From Bacillota bacterium (GTDB taxonomy: Bacteria; Bacillota; Clostridia; Lachnospirales; Lachnospiraceae): DNA of 64,000 nt. Shown in pieces: positions 52,295 through 60,975 of the stretch. A program made the translations under genes and the position numbers. The stretch is from positions 1-64,000 of the forward strand of contig JAEYPP010000071.1 in the NCBI GenBank assembly GCA_023410575.1, in the 5' to 3' direction. The first letter of the stretch is position 1. Every line of letters starts with the position of its first letter. The notes under the pieces were generated by a model. It was given only the letters and a program-made list of their open reading frames with translations, was not told the origin of the DNA and made no database searches.

Positions 52295-52798
52295 TTACAT
52301 CTTCCACCATATTTCTACCTGAAGCTTATCATCCTTTTCTTTCACTTCATTAACCATCTTCTCTTTGGTTTTTGATAATTTATTCGCAATTCTTTCATCA
52401 TATACACCTAGTATCTGTGCCGCCAGTATTCCAGCATTCTCAGCTCCATCAACAGCCACCGTCGCAACGGGTATTCCTTTTGGCATCTGAGCAGTAGATA
52501 GTAAAGCATCAAGCCCGTCAAATGCCGAAGACTTACAAGGAACTCCAATGACAGGAAGCGTCGTGTGCGATGCAATCACTCCTGCAAGATGTGCTGCCAT
52601 TCCCGCCACAGCTATAATAACCCCAAATCCATTCTCTCGTGCCTTTTTCGCATACTCGCAAACCACATCTGGAGTTCGATGCGCACTCATTACATGTACC
52701 TCTACAGGTATGTCATATAATTTCAGACTGTTAATTGCTCCTTTTACTACTGGTAAATCACTATCACTTCCCATGATTACTGCTACTTTCTTTTCCAT
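52295..52798 (-). CDS. purE: N5-carboxyaminoimidazole ribonucleotide mutase (PurE)
   Basis: Purine-synthesis enzyme interconverting N5-CAIR and CAIR; 167 residues. Diagnostic blocks are VIMGSDSDLPVVKGA, VHVMSAHRTPDVVCEYA and GMAAHLAGVIASHTTLPVIGVP. The final 25 residues (SKTKEKMVNEVKEKDDKLQV) are longer and more charged than usual. It stands apart from other pur genes. AAGGAGG precedes the ATG. A hairpin (52866-52893) lies in the upstream leader; no purine riboswitch was recognised. Confidence 0.95.
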   Translation of the reverse strand: MEKKVAVIMGSDSDLPVVKGAINSLKLYDIPVEVHVMSAHRTPDVVCEYAKKARENGFGVIIAVAGMAAHLAGVIASHTTLPVIGVPCKSSAFDGLDALLSTAQMPKGIPVATVAVDGAENAGILAAQILGVYDERIANKLSKTKEKMVNEVKEKDDKLQVEIWWKM

Positions 52799-52865
52799 AC
52801 AAACCTCCTTAAAATAGATTCCTTAAAGTGTGATCTCGTAAGCAACATCTTCCTATCGCGCTTGT

Positions 52866-52893
52866 GTCCAACATAGCATCCTTCCTTTTGGAC
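52866..52893 (-). other. Hairpin in purE leader
   Basis: GTCCAA (52866-52871) pairs with TTGGAC (52888-52893), loop 16 bases, in the purE leader on the minus strand. No known riboswitch consensus was recognised. Confidence 0.4.
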
Positions 52894-52921
52894 GCATAGT
52901 TATAAGATCTAGGTATTAAAA

Positions 52922-52955
52922 AAACCGATATCCATAAAACTTTGGATATCGGTTT
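52922..52955 (-). terminator. Terminator of DUF2294 gene
   Basis: AAACCGATATCC pairs perfectly with GGATATCGGTTT around a 10-base loop, followed on the minus strand by a seven-T run. It lies 40 bases after the stop of the DUF2294 gene. Confidence 0.9.
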
Positions 52956-52995
52956 ACTTACAACTTGAAAAATTTTCACTTTGCATTGTCTACCA

Positions 52996-53358
52996 TTACT
53001 TATTAATAAATTCTTCTAAATTCTTGTCTACTGTGATGATGATGATTTTTTCACCTGTCTTTGTACTAATATCAGAGTGAGTGCTGACTATGGCTACATC
53101 AATAAAATCCGTTATCAATGTCTCCAAATATCCTCTTCCACCCTCGAATAACGAAGTACGTACTTTTTTAAATAACTCAACACCTTGCGGATTATCCGTT
53201 AATTTCTGTTCCGATGGACTTAAAAATCCAGATAGCCTAACAACTATCATATCGTTAAGTATGTATGTCTTGATTGTTTTAGGACCTCTTCCCATATACT
53301 CAATCTCGAACTTGCTAACTACTTCACTTATCTTTGCCTCTAACTGTCCTCTTGTCAT
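52996..53358 (-). CDS. DUF2294 family protein
   Basis: A 120-residue protein of unknown function, starting MTRGQLEAKISEVVSKFEIE and containing RGPKTIKTYILNDMIVVRLSG, LFKKVRTSLFEGGRGYLETL and VAIVSTHSDISTKTGEKIII, matching the DUF2294 pattern. The frame opens at 53388, but a promoter (53379-53407) overlaps that position; the ATG at 53358 behind GGCGG is preferred. Monocistronic, with a strong terminator at 52922-52955. Confidence 0.75.
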   Translation of the reverse strand: MTRGQLEAKISEVVSKFEIEYMGRGPKTIKTYILNDMIVVRLSGFLSPSEQKLTDNPQGVELFKKVRTSLFEGGRGYLETLITDFIDVAIVSTHSDISTKTGEKIIIITVDKNLEEFINK

Positions 53359-53378
53359 CTCATCACCGCCTACATATA

Positions 53379-53407
53379 TAGATATCATATCTTTTTTCGG
53401 CTGTCAA
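53379..53407 (-). promoter_or_regulatory. DUF2294 gene promoter
   Basis: On the minus strand TTGACA (53407-53402), 17-base spacer, TATCTA (53384-53379). Transcription would start near 53372, downstream of the ATG at 53388, which argues for the later start codon. Confidence 0.7.
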
Positions 53408-53480
53408 ACGATATTTGGTTTTTTTTCAAATTCTTTCCTTCTTAACTATCTTGGGATTTTGAAAGAAGTCCAAATGAAAG

Positions 53481-54032
53481 CTATTGCTTTTGTAAACGGA
53501 AAACTGGGCGTACACGCCTCAACTTGATTAAGCGACCATACTTCATAATCTTTCTTGGTCTCCAGAATGGCACAGCAGTCCATATAGCACACACTCCACC
53601 AGATTTTAAAATTCGATTCATTTCATTAGATAGCTCCGTCAATGGAATAACTGGTGCAGGAACTACTCCATATAAGATAATTATGTCAAATGTTTCATTC
53701 TCAAAGCTTGTATTAGTAGCATCCTCTCTTTGAGGAACGACATTCGTGATTCCTAATTGCTGGATTTTCTTTTTCATTTCCTCAATTGCGAGTGGATGAA
53801 TATCTGTTGCGTATACTTTCCCCTCACTACCAACTTGTTTCGAAATCTCTTGTGTAAAAAAACCAGACCCACAACCAATTTCAAGAACTATTTGTCCTTT
53901 CATGATTTGTGCTTTTGATACAAGTTTTACTGGATCATTGAACTTTCTTCTAAACGGACTATCTAGCCACTTTAATAACTTTCCATAACCTTTTTTCATT
54001 TGATTGGATAAAATTACTTCTTTTAGTTTCAT
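53481..54032 (-). CDS. SAM-dependent methyltransferase, class I
   Basis: A 183-residue Rossmann-fold methyltransferase. The SAM-binding motif I is GQIVLEIGCGSGFFTQEI (near 52), motif II includes VYATDIHPLAIEEM, and a later block is FDIIILYGVVPAPVIPLTE. The substrate is unknown; it resembles UbiE/Methyltransf_11 enzymes. It is 70 bases after the TetR gene and preceded by an operator-like palindrome, so repression by that regulator is likely. AAAGGAGTGT precedes the ATG. Confidence 0.85.
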   Translation of the reverse strand: MKLKEVILSNQMKKGYGKLLKWLDSPFRRKFNDPVKLVSKAQIMKGQIVLEIGCGSGFFTQEISKQVGSEGKVYATDIHPLAIEEMKKKIQQLGITNVVPQREDATNTSFENETFDIIILYGVVPAPVIPLTELSNEMNRILKSGGVCAIWTAVPFWRPRKIMKYGRLIKLRRVRPVFRLQKQ

Positions 54033-54051
54033 ATTACACTCCTTTATTAAT

Positions 54052-54063
54052 GAACGCTCGTTC
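54052..54063 (-). promoter_or_regulatory. TetR-type operator candidate before the methyltransferase gene
   Basis: GAACG-CT-CGTTC is a 5+5 inverted repeat with a 2-base centre, in the 70-base gap between the tetR and methyltransferase genes, close to the ribosome site. It is a typical place and form for a TetR-family operator. Confidence 0.55.
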
Positions 54064-54102
54064 TTTTTTATATATAATATAAACTGCTAAATTTGTTAGC
54101 AG

Positions 54103-54669
54103 TTATTTTAAAAAATTTTTTATACCTTCTAGATGATATTCGGTGATGCATTCAATATTGTTGTAAAGTTGTTCTGCGTTTTGATATTCTTTTGCAATAA
54201 TAATAATTCCCTCTATTAGACCATTCGCAAACACAAGTGCTAATAAATCTTTATTATGTACTTTGCTATTCATCTGATATTGAATATGTTTTTTTAATTC
54301 TTCGATAAGTGTTATCTTAAAATTCTCATATTTTGTTCCTTTACTCTTTTCTAAAATAAGAAGAAATTTACAGCGGTTTAAAACAATCATATCGTATAAA
54401 ATTTGATTTAAGCGCTTACCCGTATCATCAGTTTCATTCTTATGATCAAGAAAAAATGAAACACCTTGAGTAAAATCTTGAAAATAAGAATCAGTTATCG
54501 CATAGTATAATGCCTCTTTATTCTCATAATATAAATATAAGTTACTAACACTTATGCCAACTTGCCTTGCAATCATTCTCGTTGTAGTATCAATAAATCC
54601 ATGTTCCAAAAATAATACTTCAGCTGTATCCAAAATTAATTTTCTAATCTCATCTTTTAACACTTGCAT
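54103..54669 (-). CDS. TetR/AcrR family transcriptional regulator
   Basis: A 188-residue repressor-type regulator. The N-terminal DNA-binding domain has DTTTRMIARQVGISVSNLYL with YYENKEALYYAITDSYF, the TetR helix-turn-helix. The C-terminal ligand domain is Lys/Ile-rich and shows no recognisable ligand clue. It probably controls the methyltransferase gene next to it and itself. AAGGAACC precedes the ATG; a promoter lies at 54694-54722. Confidence 0.9.
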   Translation of the reverse strand: MQVLKDEIRKLILDTAEVLFLEHGFIDTTTRMIARQVGISVSNLYLYYENKEALYYAITDSYFQDFTQGVSFFLDHKNETDDTGKRLNQILYDMIVLNRCKFLLILEKSKGTKYENFKITLIEELKKHIQYQMNSKVHNKDLLALVFANGLIEGIIIIAKEYQNAEQLYNNIECITEYHLEGIKNFLK

Positions 54670-54693
54670 TATAAGGAACCTCCGTTCTTTATT

Positions 54694-54722
54694 ACGATAT
54701 CATAAGATACATATATTGTCAA
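54694..54722 (-). promoter_or_regulatory. tetR promoter
   Basis: On the minus strand TTGACA (54722-54717), a 17-base spacer and TATCGT (54699-54694), the -10 being weak. Confidence 0.6.
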
Positions 54723-54762
54723 TGAAAATAACTACAGTAAATAACGTCCCTTGGATAAAGTA

Positions 54763-54818
54763 AAAGATGTATACATTTTATAGGCTACTTTAAGCTGCTA
54801 GAAAAAATATACATCTTT
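54763..54818 (-). terminator. Terminator of the beta-propeller gene
   Basis: AAAGATGTATA and TATACATCTTT pair around a 34-base loop, downstream of the 54862-55695 gene on the minus strand, followed by TTTTACTTT. Confidence 0.65.
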
Positions 54819-54861
54819 AATAATATAACTTTTTTAAACTGGTTATCAGATTATTTGTTCT

Positions 54862-55695
54862 CTAAAATCCCTCACCTAATTTTATTCTTAACACTTTGTC
54901 TCCATATGTAGTAAAGTAAAGAAAATCATCTCCAAATTCCTTATTTCCAACTGCGATTATATGATTACGGACAGGTTTATTCATATCAATTAAGGTTAAA
55001 TTGTCATTTTGATCTACTCTTAGAATTTTAGCCATTCCATCAATAGAGACATACATATTACCACTGTCGCTAAAAATCATATTCAAGGGAGCACCAAAAT
55101 CCCCAGAATTATTTATCGGTTCACGTACAATTTCAGTACCCTTACCCACCGAGCCATCTGGATTGATCTCATATTTTATAAGTGCCTTAGTAAAAAAATC
55201 CGTTAAATATAAATAATTCAAGTCAGGACTAAAGGCAATAGAAAAGAAGGACTGATACTCACTCGAGCTCAAATATTCAGACTTAATGAGATCGGTCGAG
55301 TATTTATATACCTTTCCACCACTAACAACGTACATATTCCCTTCTTTATCTATCTCCAATCCACTAGCACCGAGAAAACCGTCAAAGTCTTCTCTTATCA
55401 GAGTTGTTATATTCCCATCTTCTGCGATCCTTAATATTCTGTCTTGAGCTGCCGCTATTATATTATTATCTTTGTCATATTTCATATCCCATATAAAAGG
55501 ACTTTTAAAATAATAATCCTTTCCTTTCTCTAACACGTTAAGATCACATGACGAAGTTATATTACCCTCTGGATTTACTTTATCCAAACCAAGTTGTCTT
55601 GCAATCAGCATACTCCCATCCTTGTCCAAAAGTATGCCACCACATACATCAGAACCTATACTACAAAATTCTTCACATTGACTTAATGAACTCAT
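54862..55695 (-). CDS. Beta-propeller (SMP-30/NHL-like) protein
   Basis: A 277-residue protein of unknown role made of propeller-type repeats: GGILLDKDGSMLIARQ, IWDMKYDKDNNIIAAAQDRI, SGLEIDKEGNMYVVSGGKVY, SIAFSPDLNYLYLTDFF, LNMIFSDSGNMYVSIDGM and FLYFTTYGDKVLRIKL. These resemble SMP-30/gluconolactonase and NHL repeats. It could be a lactonase or a binding scaffold. The frame extends to 55791, but the ATG at 55695 is the one behind AAAGGAG. No signal peptide. It lies downstream of the FRG/Z1 cluster on the same strand; the 199-base gap leaves the relation open. Confidence 0.65.
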   Translation of the reverse strand: MSSLSQCEEFCSIGSDVCGGILLDKDGSMLIARQLGLDKVNPEGNITSSCDLNVLEKGKDYYFKSPFIWDMKYDKDNNIIAAAQDRILRIAEDGNITTLIREDFDGFLGASGLEIDKEGNMYVVSGGKVYKYSTDLIKSEYLSSSEYQSFFSIAFSPDLNYLYLTDFFTKALIKYEINPDGSVGKGTEIVREPINNSGDFGAPLNMIFSDSGNMYVSIDGMAKILRVDQNDNLTLIDMNKPVRNHIIAVGNKEFGDDFLYFTTYGDKVLRIKLGEGF

Positions 55696-55894
55696 ATTCA
55701 GTAACTCCTTTACAGGTAAATTGTTGGTATTCAATAAATATTGATAAGCTATACATCTTATGTATTGCACGGTTTCTAATAAAGTAATCATTATCTACTT
55801 TAGTTGGCATTAGCATTTAATCATCATACAATCCTTTTTTAAGAAATACTTTAGCTTTATACCAATTAAGCACACAAGGACAGTTAATTAGATG

Positions 55895-57199
55895 CTATAT
55901 TACGCTTACATTATTTTTAATATAATCAGCTACATCATCAATTTCAGGATATATTCTCGCTTTGTTGATTCCTATAGAGTTTAACTGCTTAATTAATTTT
56001 TCTTTTGACTGGATAATACAGATAATTTTTTTCCCATTTTTACTTTTTACTCTTAATTCAGCAATGGAATTTTTCGAGCCACTTCCGTAAACGTTATCTA
56101 GTAAACCGCATATAATAAATGCCCCTTCTTGTTTATCTATTCTTCTATTATTTCGGGATGGCATAACAACGAGATTTTTTCTTAAATCGACAGGCAATAT
56201 TTCGGCCTTAAATCCTGCCCTTTCCAATCTTACTGCTTGTATTAGTCGGGATATCTTCTCATTAAATTGTTTTAAAGATAAAGATTTATTTATTGATGCA
56301 TCATAGAAATCACTTTGCGTGCTATGTGAAAATAACGGGAGTGACGCTAATACCGCCACCGTATCACTTTGTGGATACTTAATTAAGTCCTTAGAAACCG
56401 AAAAGAGAATAACTTCCCCAGTATATACAGAGTTGTTTTCACAAGAAAAAAATAACGCAACTAGTGGGTTTTGAGTAATATCTAATAATCGCGTTGGAAG
56501 ACCATAATGTTGCATCTCCGCTAAAATTTCTAGATGATTCTTCATATTCACAAATTCATTTGGACAATTGATTTGTAATTCCTGATACATTTTCTTTTCA
56601 TTATGTAACCATTCTTTATTACGAAATACAGACGGACTTAATATATATGATATATCACAATGTCCTCTGAAAAAAATTTTTTGGTTTTGCATACCTATTT
56701 CATCTAATAAGTCCATATAATTTGAAATAGATTTGACTATTCTCAAATCAACAGAATTATTGTCAAATACTATTCCACTACTAATTCTGATATCCATATT
56801 TGTAAATTGATTATCTCTATTCCTACATGCATTAAACATTTCCTGTGTTATTTTCTGACGTTCTTCATATGTTGGTAATGCTCTGTAAATATAAAAAACG
56901 ATTGCAAATAACGTGTAATCATCATAGAACTTTTCACCCCCATTTTCTAGAACAGGAAGCAATTTACTCTTTACTTCATCTAGGGTTTTAGGATATTGTT
57001 GTTTAAACAAAGGTGATAAAGGTGACTTTTCTTTATCCAATTTAAATGCAAACTCTTCTTTTTTTAAAGTAGGTTTTCCGAATACTGGATTCATATCACA
57101 ATAACCTTCAGTCATAAATTTTTCAAAACACACTTTTTGAAAAGCCTTTTGTATAATAGGATTACTACTCAGCTTATCATCATAAAAGAAAAAAAACAT
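55895..57199 (-). CDS. FRG domain protein
   Basis: A 434-residue protein with an FRG domain at about residues 175-275: IFFRGHCDISYILSPSVFRN, ELQINCPNEFVNM, LEILAEMQHYGLPTRLLDIT and QNPLVALFFSCE. FRG domains occur in phage-defence and toxin-like contexts and are thought to act on nucleic acids or nucleotides, but the activity is not settled. The N-terminal 170 residues are unassigned. The frame opens at 57238; the ATG at 57199 behind GGAGG is preferred. It is the third gene of the Z1-containing unit and starts 90 bases after the Z1 reading frame ends. Confidence 0.85.
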   Translation of the reverse strand: MFFFFYDDKLSSNPIIQKAFQKVCFEKFMTEGYCDMNPVFGKPTLKKEEFAFKLDKEKSPLSPLFKQQYPKTLDEVKSKLLPVLENGGEKFYDDYTLFAIVFYIYRALPTYEERQKITQEMFNACRNRDNQFTNMDIRISSGIVFDNNSVDLRIVKSISNYMDLLDEIGMQNQKIFFRGHCDISYILSPSVFRNKEWLHNEKKMYQELQINCPNEFVNMKNHLEILAEMQHYGLPTRLLDITQNPLVALFFSCENNSVYTGEVILFSVSKDLIKYPQSDTVAVLASLPLFSHSTQSDFYDASINKSLSLKQFNEKISRLIQAVRLERAGFKAEILPVDLRKNLVVMPSRNNRRIDKQEGAFIICGLLDNVYGSGSKNSIAELRVKSKNGKKIICIIQSKEKLIKQLNSIGINKARIYPEIDDVADYIKNNVSVI

Positions 57200-57289
57200 A
57201 TTACCCTCCATTAAACTAAGTATTTCAATAGCTACCATCTTTCATTTTTACAGTAACTTTAGTTTACATACAAATTATCCTACTAAAAA

Positions 57290-57739
57290 TTATCTTCCCT
57301 CTATTTTTCTTCGTATTCTACCGCCTATATCAGTCAGTGCATATATAGTCTTAGGAGCATTCTGGGGAACTGTTAATATAGGCCACCAGAACTCTCTTCC
57401 TTTCCATCCCTCTGCATCACCATTTTGATGCAAAAGAACAAGACACGGAACATCAATTGCAACTTCTCTTGCAAGTTTTCTCTCATCCCGTCCATTATCC
57501 GGGGAATCTATGTACCTAGACCTATCACTTGTGTATTTAGGCATACTCCTATTTCTTCTTACTATTAAATAACATTTATCATTTTGCTTAGAAAGATATC
57601 TCAATACAGAATTCATTTTATCTGCCGATATAAATCTGTTTGTGTCCTCGTCCATATTCAGGCAACTAAAAACCTCTTCAATTAATTTATCAGCAATATG
57701 CAAATCAATTAGTACAGCATCCTTCTGCCCTCGTGGCAT
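57290..57739 (-). CDS. C-terminal part of the Z1 helicase gene, cut off by an in-frame TGA (or a separate small gene)
   Basis: From its first ATG this encodes 149 residues (MPRGQKDAVLIDLHIADKLI to GRIRRKIEGR), with a Trp/Gly-rich motif AEGWKGREFWWPILTVPQNA. However, the same reading frame is open without a stop from 57823, directly after the TGA ending the Z1 gene: 28 extra codons, giving ILPVGFLPKAKAISDNVVNK and onwards. No ribosome site precedes the ATG at 57739. The simplest reading is that it is the C-terminal 177 residues of one gene interrupted by TGA; a CGA to TGA change (Arg to stop) would suffice. Function of this domain is unknown. Confidence 0.55.
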   Translation of the reverse strand: MPRGQKDAVLIDLHIADKLIEEVFSCLNMDEDTNRFISADKMNSVLRYLSKQNDKCYLIVRRNRSMPKYTSDRSRYIDSPDNGRDERKLAREVAIDVPCLVLLHQNGDAEGWKGREFWWPILTVPQNAPKTIYALTDIGGRIRRKIEGR

Positions 57740-57823
57740 TAAATCATCAATAATCTGATTAACTTTGTTGACAACATTATCAGATATAGCTTTTGCCTTG
57801 GGAAGAAAGCCTACAGGAAGAAT

Positions 57824-59485
57824 TCATGATGATGGTTTTAAATACACCACATTAGAGACACTTATCTTACTTGGTGAGCATGGCACTATTTTCGCAGTTG
57901 TAGGAGTTTCTCCCTTACGCTCAATAAAGTAGACTCCATCTTCGAAGCGTTCATTTTCAAAATCATCCCTGAGGGCAACATCGATCTCTGTTATTTTCAC
58001 CATACTCTCATAAATTTTTCGTGTTGTATAAAAACGAGTAATTGCAAGCAATTCTTTATCTCTATATCCAAACATTCGTGAGTGCTGCATAACTGTATCT
58101 TGCTGCATCGCTTTTGGATTTCGTCCATAATAAAAACCAACCATATTAGGAATAGTAATTCCCCTATCAAGAACTTGTCCTCCAACAAATATTGAGAATG
58201 GGGTGCGCAATCTCAACTCCCCGGTATCTTCATTTAAATATTTATTTATATCATCATTTGCATTAATTACACTAATTTTTACACCCTGTTGTAATGCCAA
58301 ATGAAAATCCCTTTCAACCTGTTCAAATTCAGGCATGGTAAATCCATATGCAGCTATTGATTTTTCGATATCCTGATAGCTTTCCAAAAGCAAAGCCTTT
58401 ATTTGCTTCTCATGTTCAGGTAGATTATCTTTTATTTGTTCCATGAATACTTTAGTAATCTCAGCTATTCTATCATGCGCTTGCTGCGACACAGCTGTAT
58501 GTATTACATATGCATACTTCCTCTTTATTCCATTCTTAGAAAGGATACACCCTCCCATAATAAAGTTAACGATACCCCTTTTAAAGAGTGGCAATCTGTC
58601 CTCTCTAATTAAAATTTCTTCTTCCTTAAATCTTCTGCGATCGGTTGCTTTAGCAGATGCAATTTCCTGTTCTTCATCAGAAACTTCTTCAAAAATGAAT
58701 CTACCAGGACTATCTTCTTTATTCGATTCAAGGAAATAATACTCTCCACCGATGTAAGCTTCACCTGATGGAACCAATACTGTTTTTCTTGGTTTTATTG
58801 GCTTTATTACAGTACCATCAAATTCAGGCTGTAAATATAGCGCATACGGTGTAGCCGTAACCTGTACAAATACACATCCATCTAAACTTCCCCTAATTCT
58901 ATTAACCTCTGCTGCTACTGTTCTTAGGTCAAATTCATCCGTTGTATCTTTAACTTTCTCAAATCCAATACCAGTAGTATCTGCTTCGTCATCTATGATA
59001 AGGCAATTTTTTGTCCCATTTATCATTGAATCTTTGATAAAATTTACAATCCTCTCGAGATTGTCTTTTTGCTTTTTCGCAACAATAATAAGCTTTTTTT
59101 CTAATTCATACGGAGTTAGTTCATCATGCAATTTCATAATATCACTGACATCCACTTCATCCTTCTCAACGAATGCTCTAAATTCTTTACGCATGCGTTT
59201 ATAGGTCTGTTCAATGAGAGCCTTACTATTTTTTGTAAGAATAAACACGTAATCAAATCCATTATCGAAAGCTAAGGCCATTAATCCTGTAAACGCTCGC
59301 GTCTTTCCGCTTTGAATTTTACCCAGAAGCATCAAAGGATGCTCTCCCTTATAATTAGGATTTCCCAAGTTTTCAGAACGAATATTTGAAATACAGTACT
59401 CACAGGCTTCTTCGATACACTTTTTAAGTTCCTTACTATAATTTGTTTCCTCGCATTTAGTTTTATAATACTCCCCAAAAAACAT
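57824..59485 (-). CDS. Z1-domain superfamily 2 helicase (N-terminal part)
   Basis: An NTP-dependent DNA/RNA helicase or translocase with a Z1 domain. In 553 residues: Walker A MLLGKIQSGKTRAFTG (near 55-65), DEAD-like box CLIIDDEADTTG (near 165), the SAT-like VQVTATPYAL, and the Z1 C-terminal motifs FVGGQVLDRGITIPNM and DTVMQHSRMFGYR. Z1 proteins are found in phage-defence gene sets. The longest frame starts with TTG; the ATG at 59485 behind AGGAGAGG is preferred. It follows the zinc-ribbon gene by 24 bases. Its TGA stop is in frame with 177 further open codons, so the gene may be split. Confidence 0.85.
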   Translation of the reverse strand: MFFGEYYKTKCEETNYSKELKKCIEEACEYCISNIRSENLGNPNYKGEHPLMLLGKIQSGKTRAFTGLMALAFDNGFDYVFILTKNSKALIEQTYKRMRKEFRAFVEKDEVDVSDIMKLHDELTPYELEKKLIIVAKKQKDNLERIVNFIKDSMINGTKNCLIIDDEADTTGIGFEKVKDTTDEFDLRTVAAEVNRIRGSLDGCVFVQVTATPYALYLQPEFDGTVIKPIKPRKTVLVPSGEAYIGGEYYFLESNKEDSPGRFIFEEVSDEEQEIASAKATDRRRFKEEEILIREDRLPLFKRGIVNFIMGGCILSKNGIKRKYAYVIHTAVSQQAHDRIAEITKVFMEQIKDNLPEHEKQIKALLLESYQDIEKSIAAYGFTMPEFEQVERDFHLALQQGVKISVINANDDINKYLNEDTGELRLRTPFSIFVGGQVLDRGITIPNMVGFYYGRNPKAMQQDTVMQHSRMFGYRDKELLAITRFYTTRKIYESMVKITEIDVALRDDFENERFEDGVYFIERKGETPTTAKIVPCSPSKISVSNVVYLKPSS

Positions 59486-59509
59486 ATTCCTCTCCTCCAA
59501 TAATATAAA

Positions 59510-60616
59510 CTATGGTTGTAACCTCGTAAACTCAATACTTTTAAGTTCATAGCTGTTCTTTGCTTGCGATTTCAAATACTGACTGTGCTTTTCAGATACA
59601 ATATGTTTATTACATTGCCGGCAGAAAAAAATAGTATCCTTCATCTTCTTTCCAAACGACATCACTTTTACATCCATCTTGATATTATGTATTGGACACT
59701 TATTTATTTCTTCATCAATAGTATATATGATATCCGCATGTAAATCTTTTAGCTTACTAACTATCCCTGAACTACCTATGTTATCACTAGATAGAACTTG
59801 TTCACCTGTACTTACTTCCATAATAGATACGTCACTTCTCAATTTTCTTCGTCCGTTGTATTCATATACTCTTATATAATTTTTCTTAGTCATGTAAATA
59901 TGACTGCACTCTGAACACTGTTTACCGTCAAGCTTTTCACTTATATTTGATATAGTAATAGTAATAAGTTCACCTCCACATATTGGGCATTCGCCACTGT
60001 TTTGGTAGGCTTTAACTTCATTTTCTATTAATGCTTCGAATGTCAATTTATCTTCTATTACCGATTTATGTTGCTTGTAACGTTGCTTTCCTTCTTTGAT
60101 AACCTCATCAATAAGTTCATCAAATTTCATTCCGATTCTTTTCCTTGGTATTAAAATGGCATCCTGTTTCGAACGAGAGATGGATGTAAAAAGCATGAAA
60201 CAATTCTTATTTTTCTCAACACCTATGGTAATTGAAACATTATTTTCAACTTTAAGAAACTCTTCATATCTTAAAACAGCTATTTCACTATCTTTTAAAT
60301 CTTTTTGGCAACACAATAAATATAAAAAAAGCGGCAACTTAGAGGTATTATATAAGTTACGTAACTTATCTTTATCATCCTGAGAAAACGAAAATAACCA
60401 ACTTGAATACGCCTCATTCTTAGTACTAGCTTTAGGCTGTCTCGCATACTTAAAGAAAGCAATACATTCTTGCTTTGATGTATTGGTAAGTATTTTATAT
60501 ATCTGACGATTTTCTTCATCATTTAAAACCAATGCTGGGGAAGCATCTTCGTTATGTTGAAATATTGAACCCAATATTGCACCATAATAAAAATGATAAT
60601 TTTTAAGTCTAGCCAT
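59510..60616 (-). CDS. Zinc-ribbon protein of the Z1/FRG cluster, function unknown
   Basis: A 368-residue protein I do not recognise. The N-terminal 190 residues are helical and contain WLFSFSQDDKDKLRNLYN and LCCQKDLKDSEIAVLRYEEF. The C-terminal half has two putative zinc sites: CPICGGELITI with CSECSHIYM (near 215-240) and CPIHNIKMDV with CRQCNKHIV (near 305-345). It starts the operon (GGGGGATGAGG before the ATG) and ends 24 bases before the helicase start. By position it may be a nucleic-acid-recognition partner of the helicase. A ubiquitous family was not identified. Confidence 0.65.
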   Translation of the reverse strand: MARLKNYHFYYGAILGSIFQHNEDASPALVLNDEENRQIYKILTNTSKQECIAFFKYARQPKASTKNEAYSSWLFSFSQDDKDKLRNLYNTSKLPLFLYLLCCQKDLKDSEIAVLRYEEFLKVENNVSITIGVEKNKNCFMLFTSISRSKQDAILIPRKRIGMKFDELIDEVIKEGKQRYKQHKSVIEDKLTFEALIENEVKAYQNSGECPICGGELITITISNISEKLDGKQCSECSHIYMTKKNYIRVYEYNGRRKLRSDVSIMEVSTGEQVLSSDNIGSSGIVSKLKDLHADIIYTIDEEINKCPIHNIKMDVKVMSFGKKMKDTIFFCRQCNKHIVSEKHSQYLKSQAKNSYELKSIEFTRLQP

Positions 60617-60907
60617 TTAACCTCATCCCCCTGTATTTAATCCTTATAAGAGATTCTATCTCTAAATACCTTGCATTTATCAAATTAATATTTCTTTTCA
60701 TATATTTATTATCTACTATTATATACCAATTACTTACAAATTACAAAGCTATTCTGTCATAATTATACAAATTTCCCCATTATGATTACATATGTTTTGA
60801 CCTTTTCAATTCATAACAGGAATAACCTCACTCTATTGTTTTTTCATAAAAAATTCTTGCTTAATCCATTACAATCATCATACTTTTCCACTATCAAAAA
60901 GTACAAA

Positions 60908-60945
60908 AATCGCACTTTCAACTTTTTATAGCCAAAAGTGCGATT
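60908..60945 (-). terminator. rlmD terminator
   Basis: AATCGCACTTT (60908-60918) pairs with AAAGTGCGATT (60935-60945), followed on the minus strand by TTTTT. It lies about 105 bases after the stop of the methyltransferase gene. Confidence 0.8.
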
Positions 60946-60975
60946 ATTCTTATAACATAGGATTTTCTTTACATA

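Noticed and set aside
52799..52995. Possible purine riboswitch before purE
   Set aside because: Only one small hairpin is present; the three-way junction consensus of purine riboswitches was not found.
57824..57826. TGA as a selenocysteine codon in the Z1 gene
   Set aside because: No SECIS-like hairpin was seen directly after it and the Z1 family has no known selenoprotein; a nonsense change is simpler.
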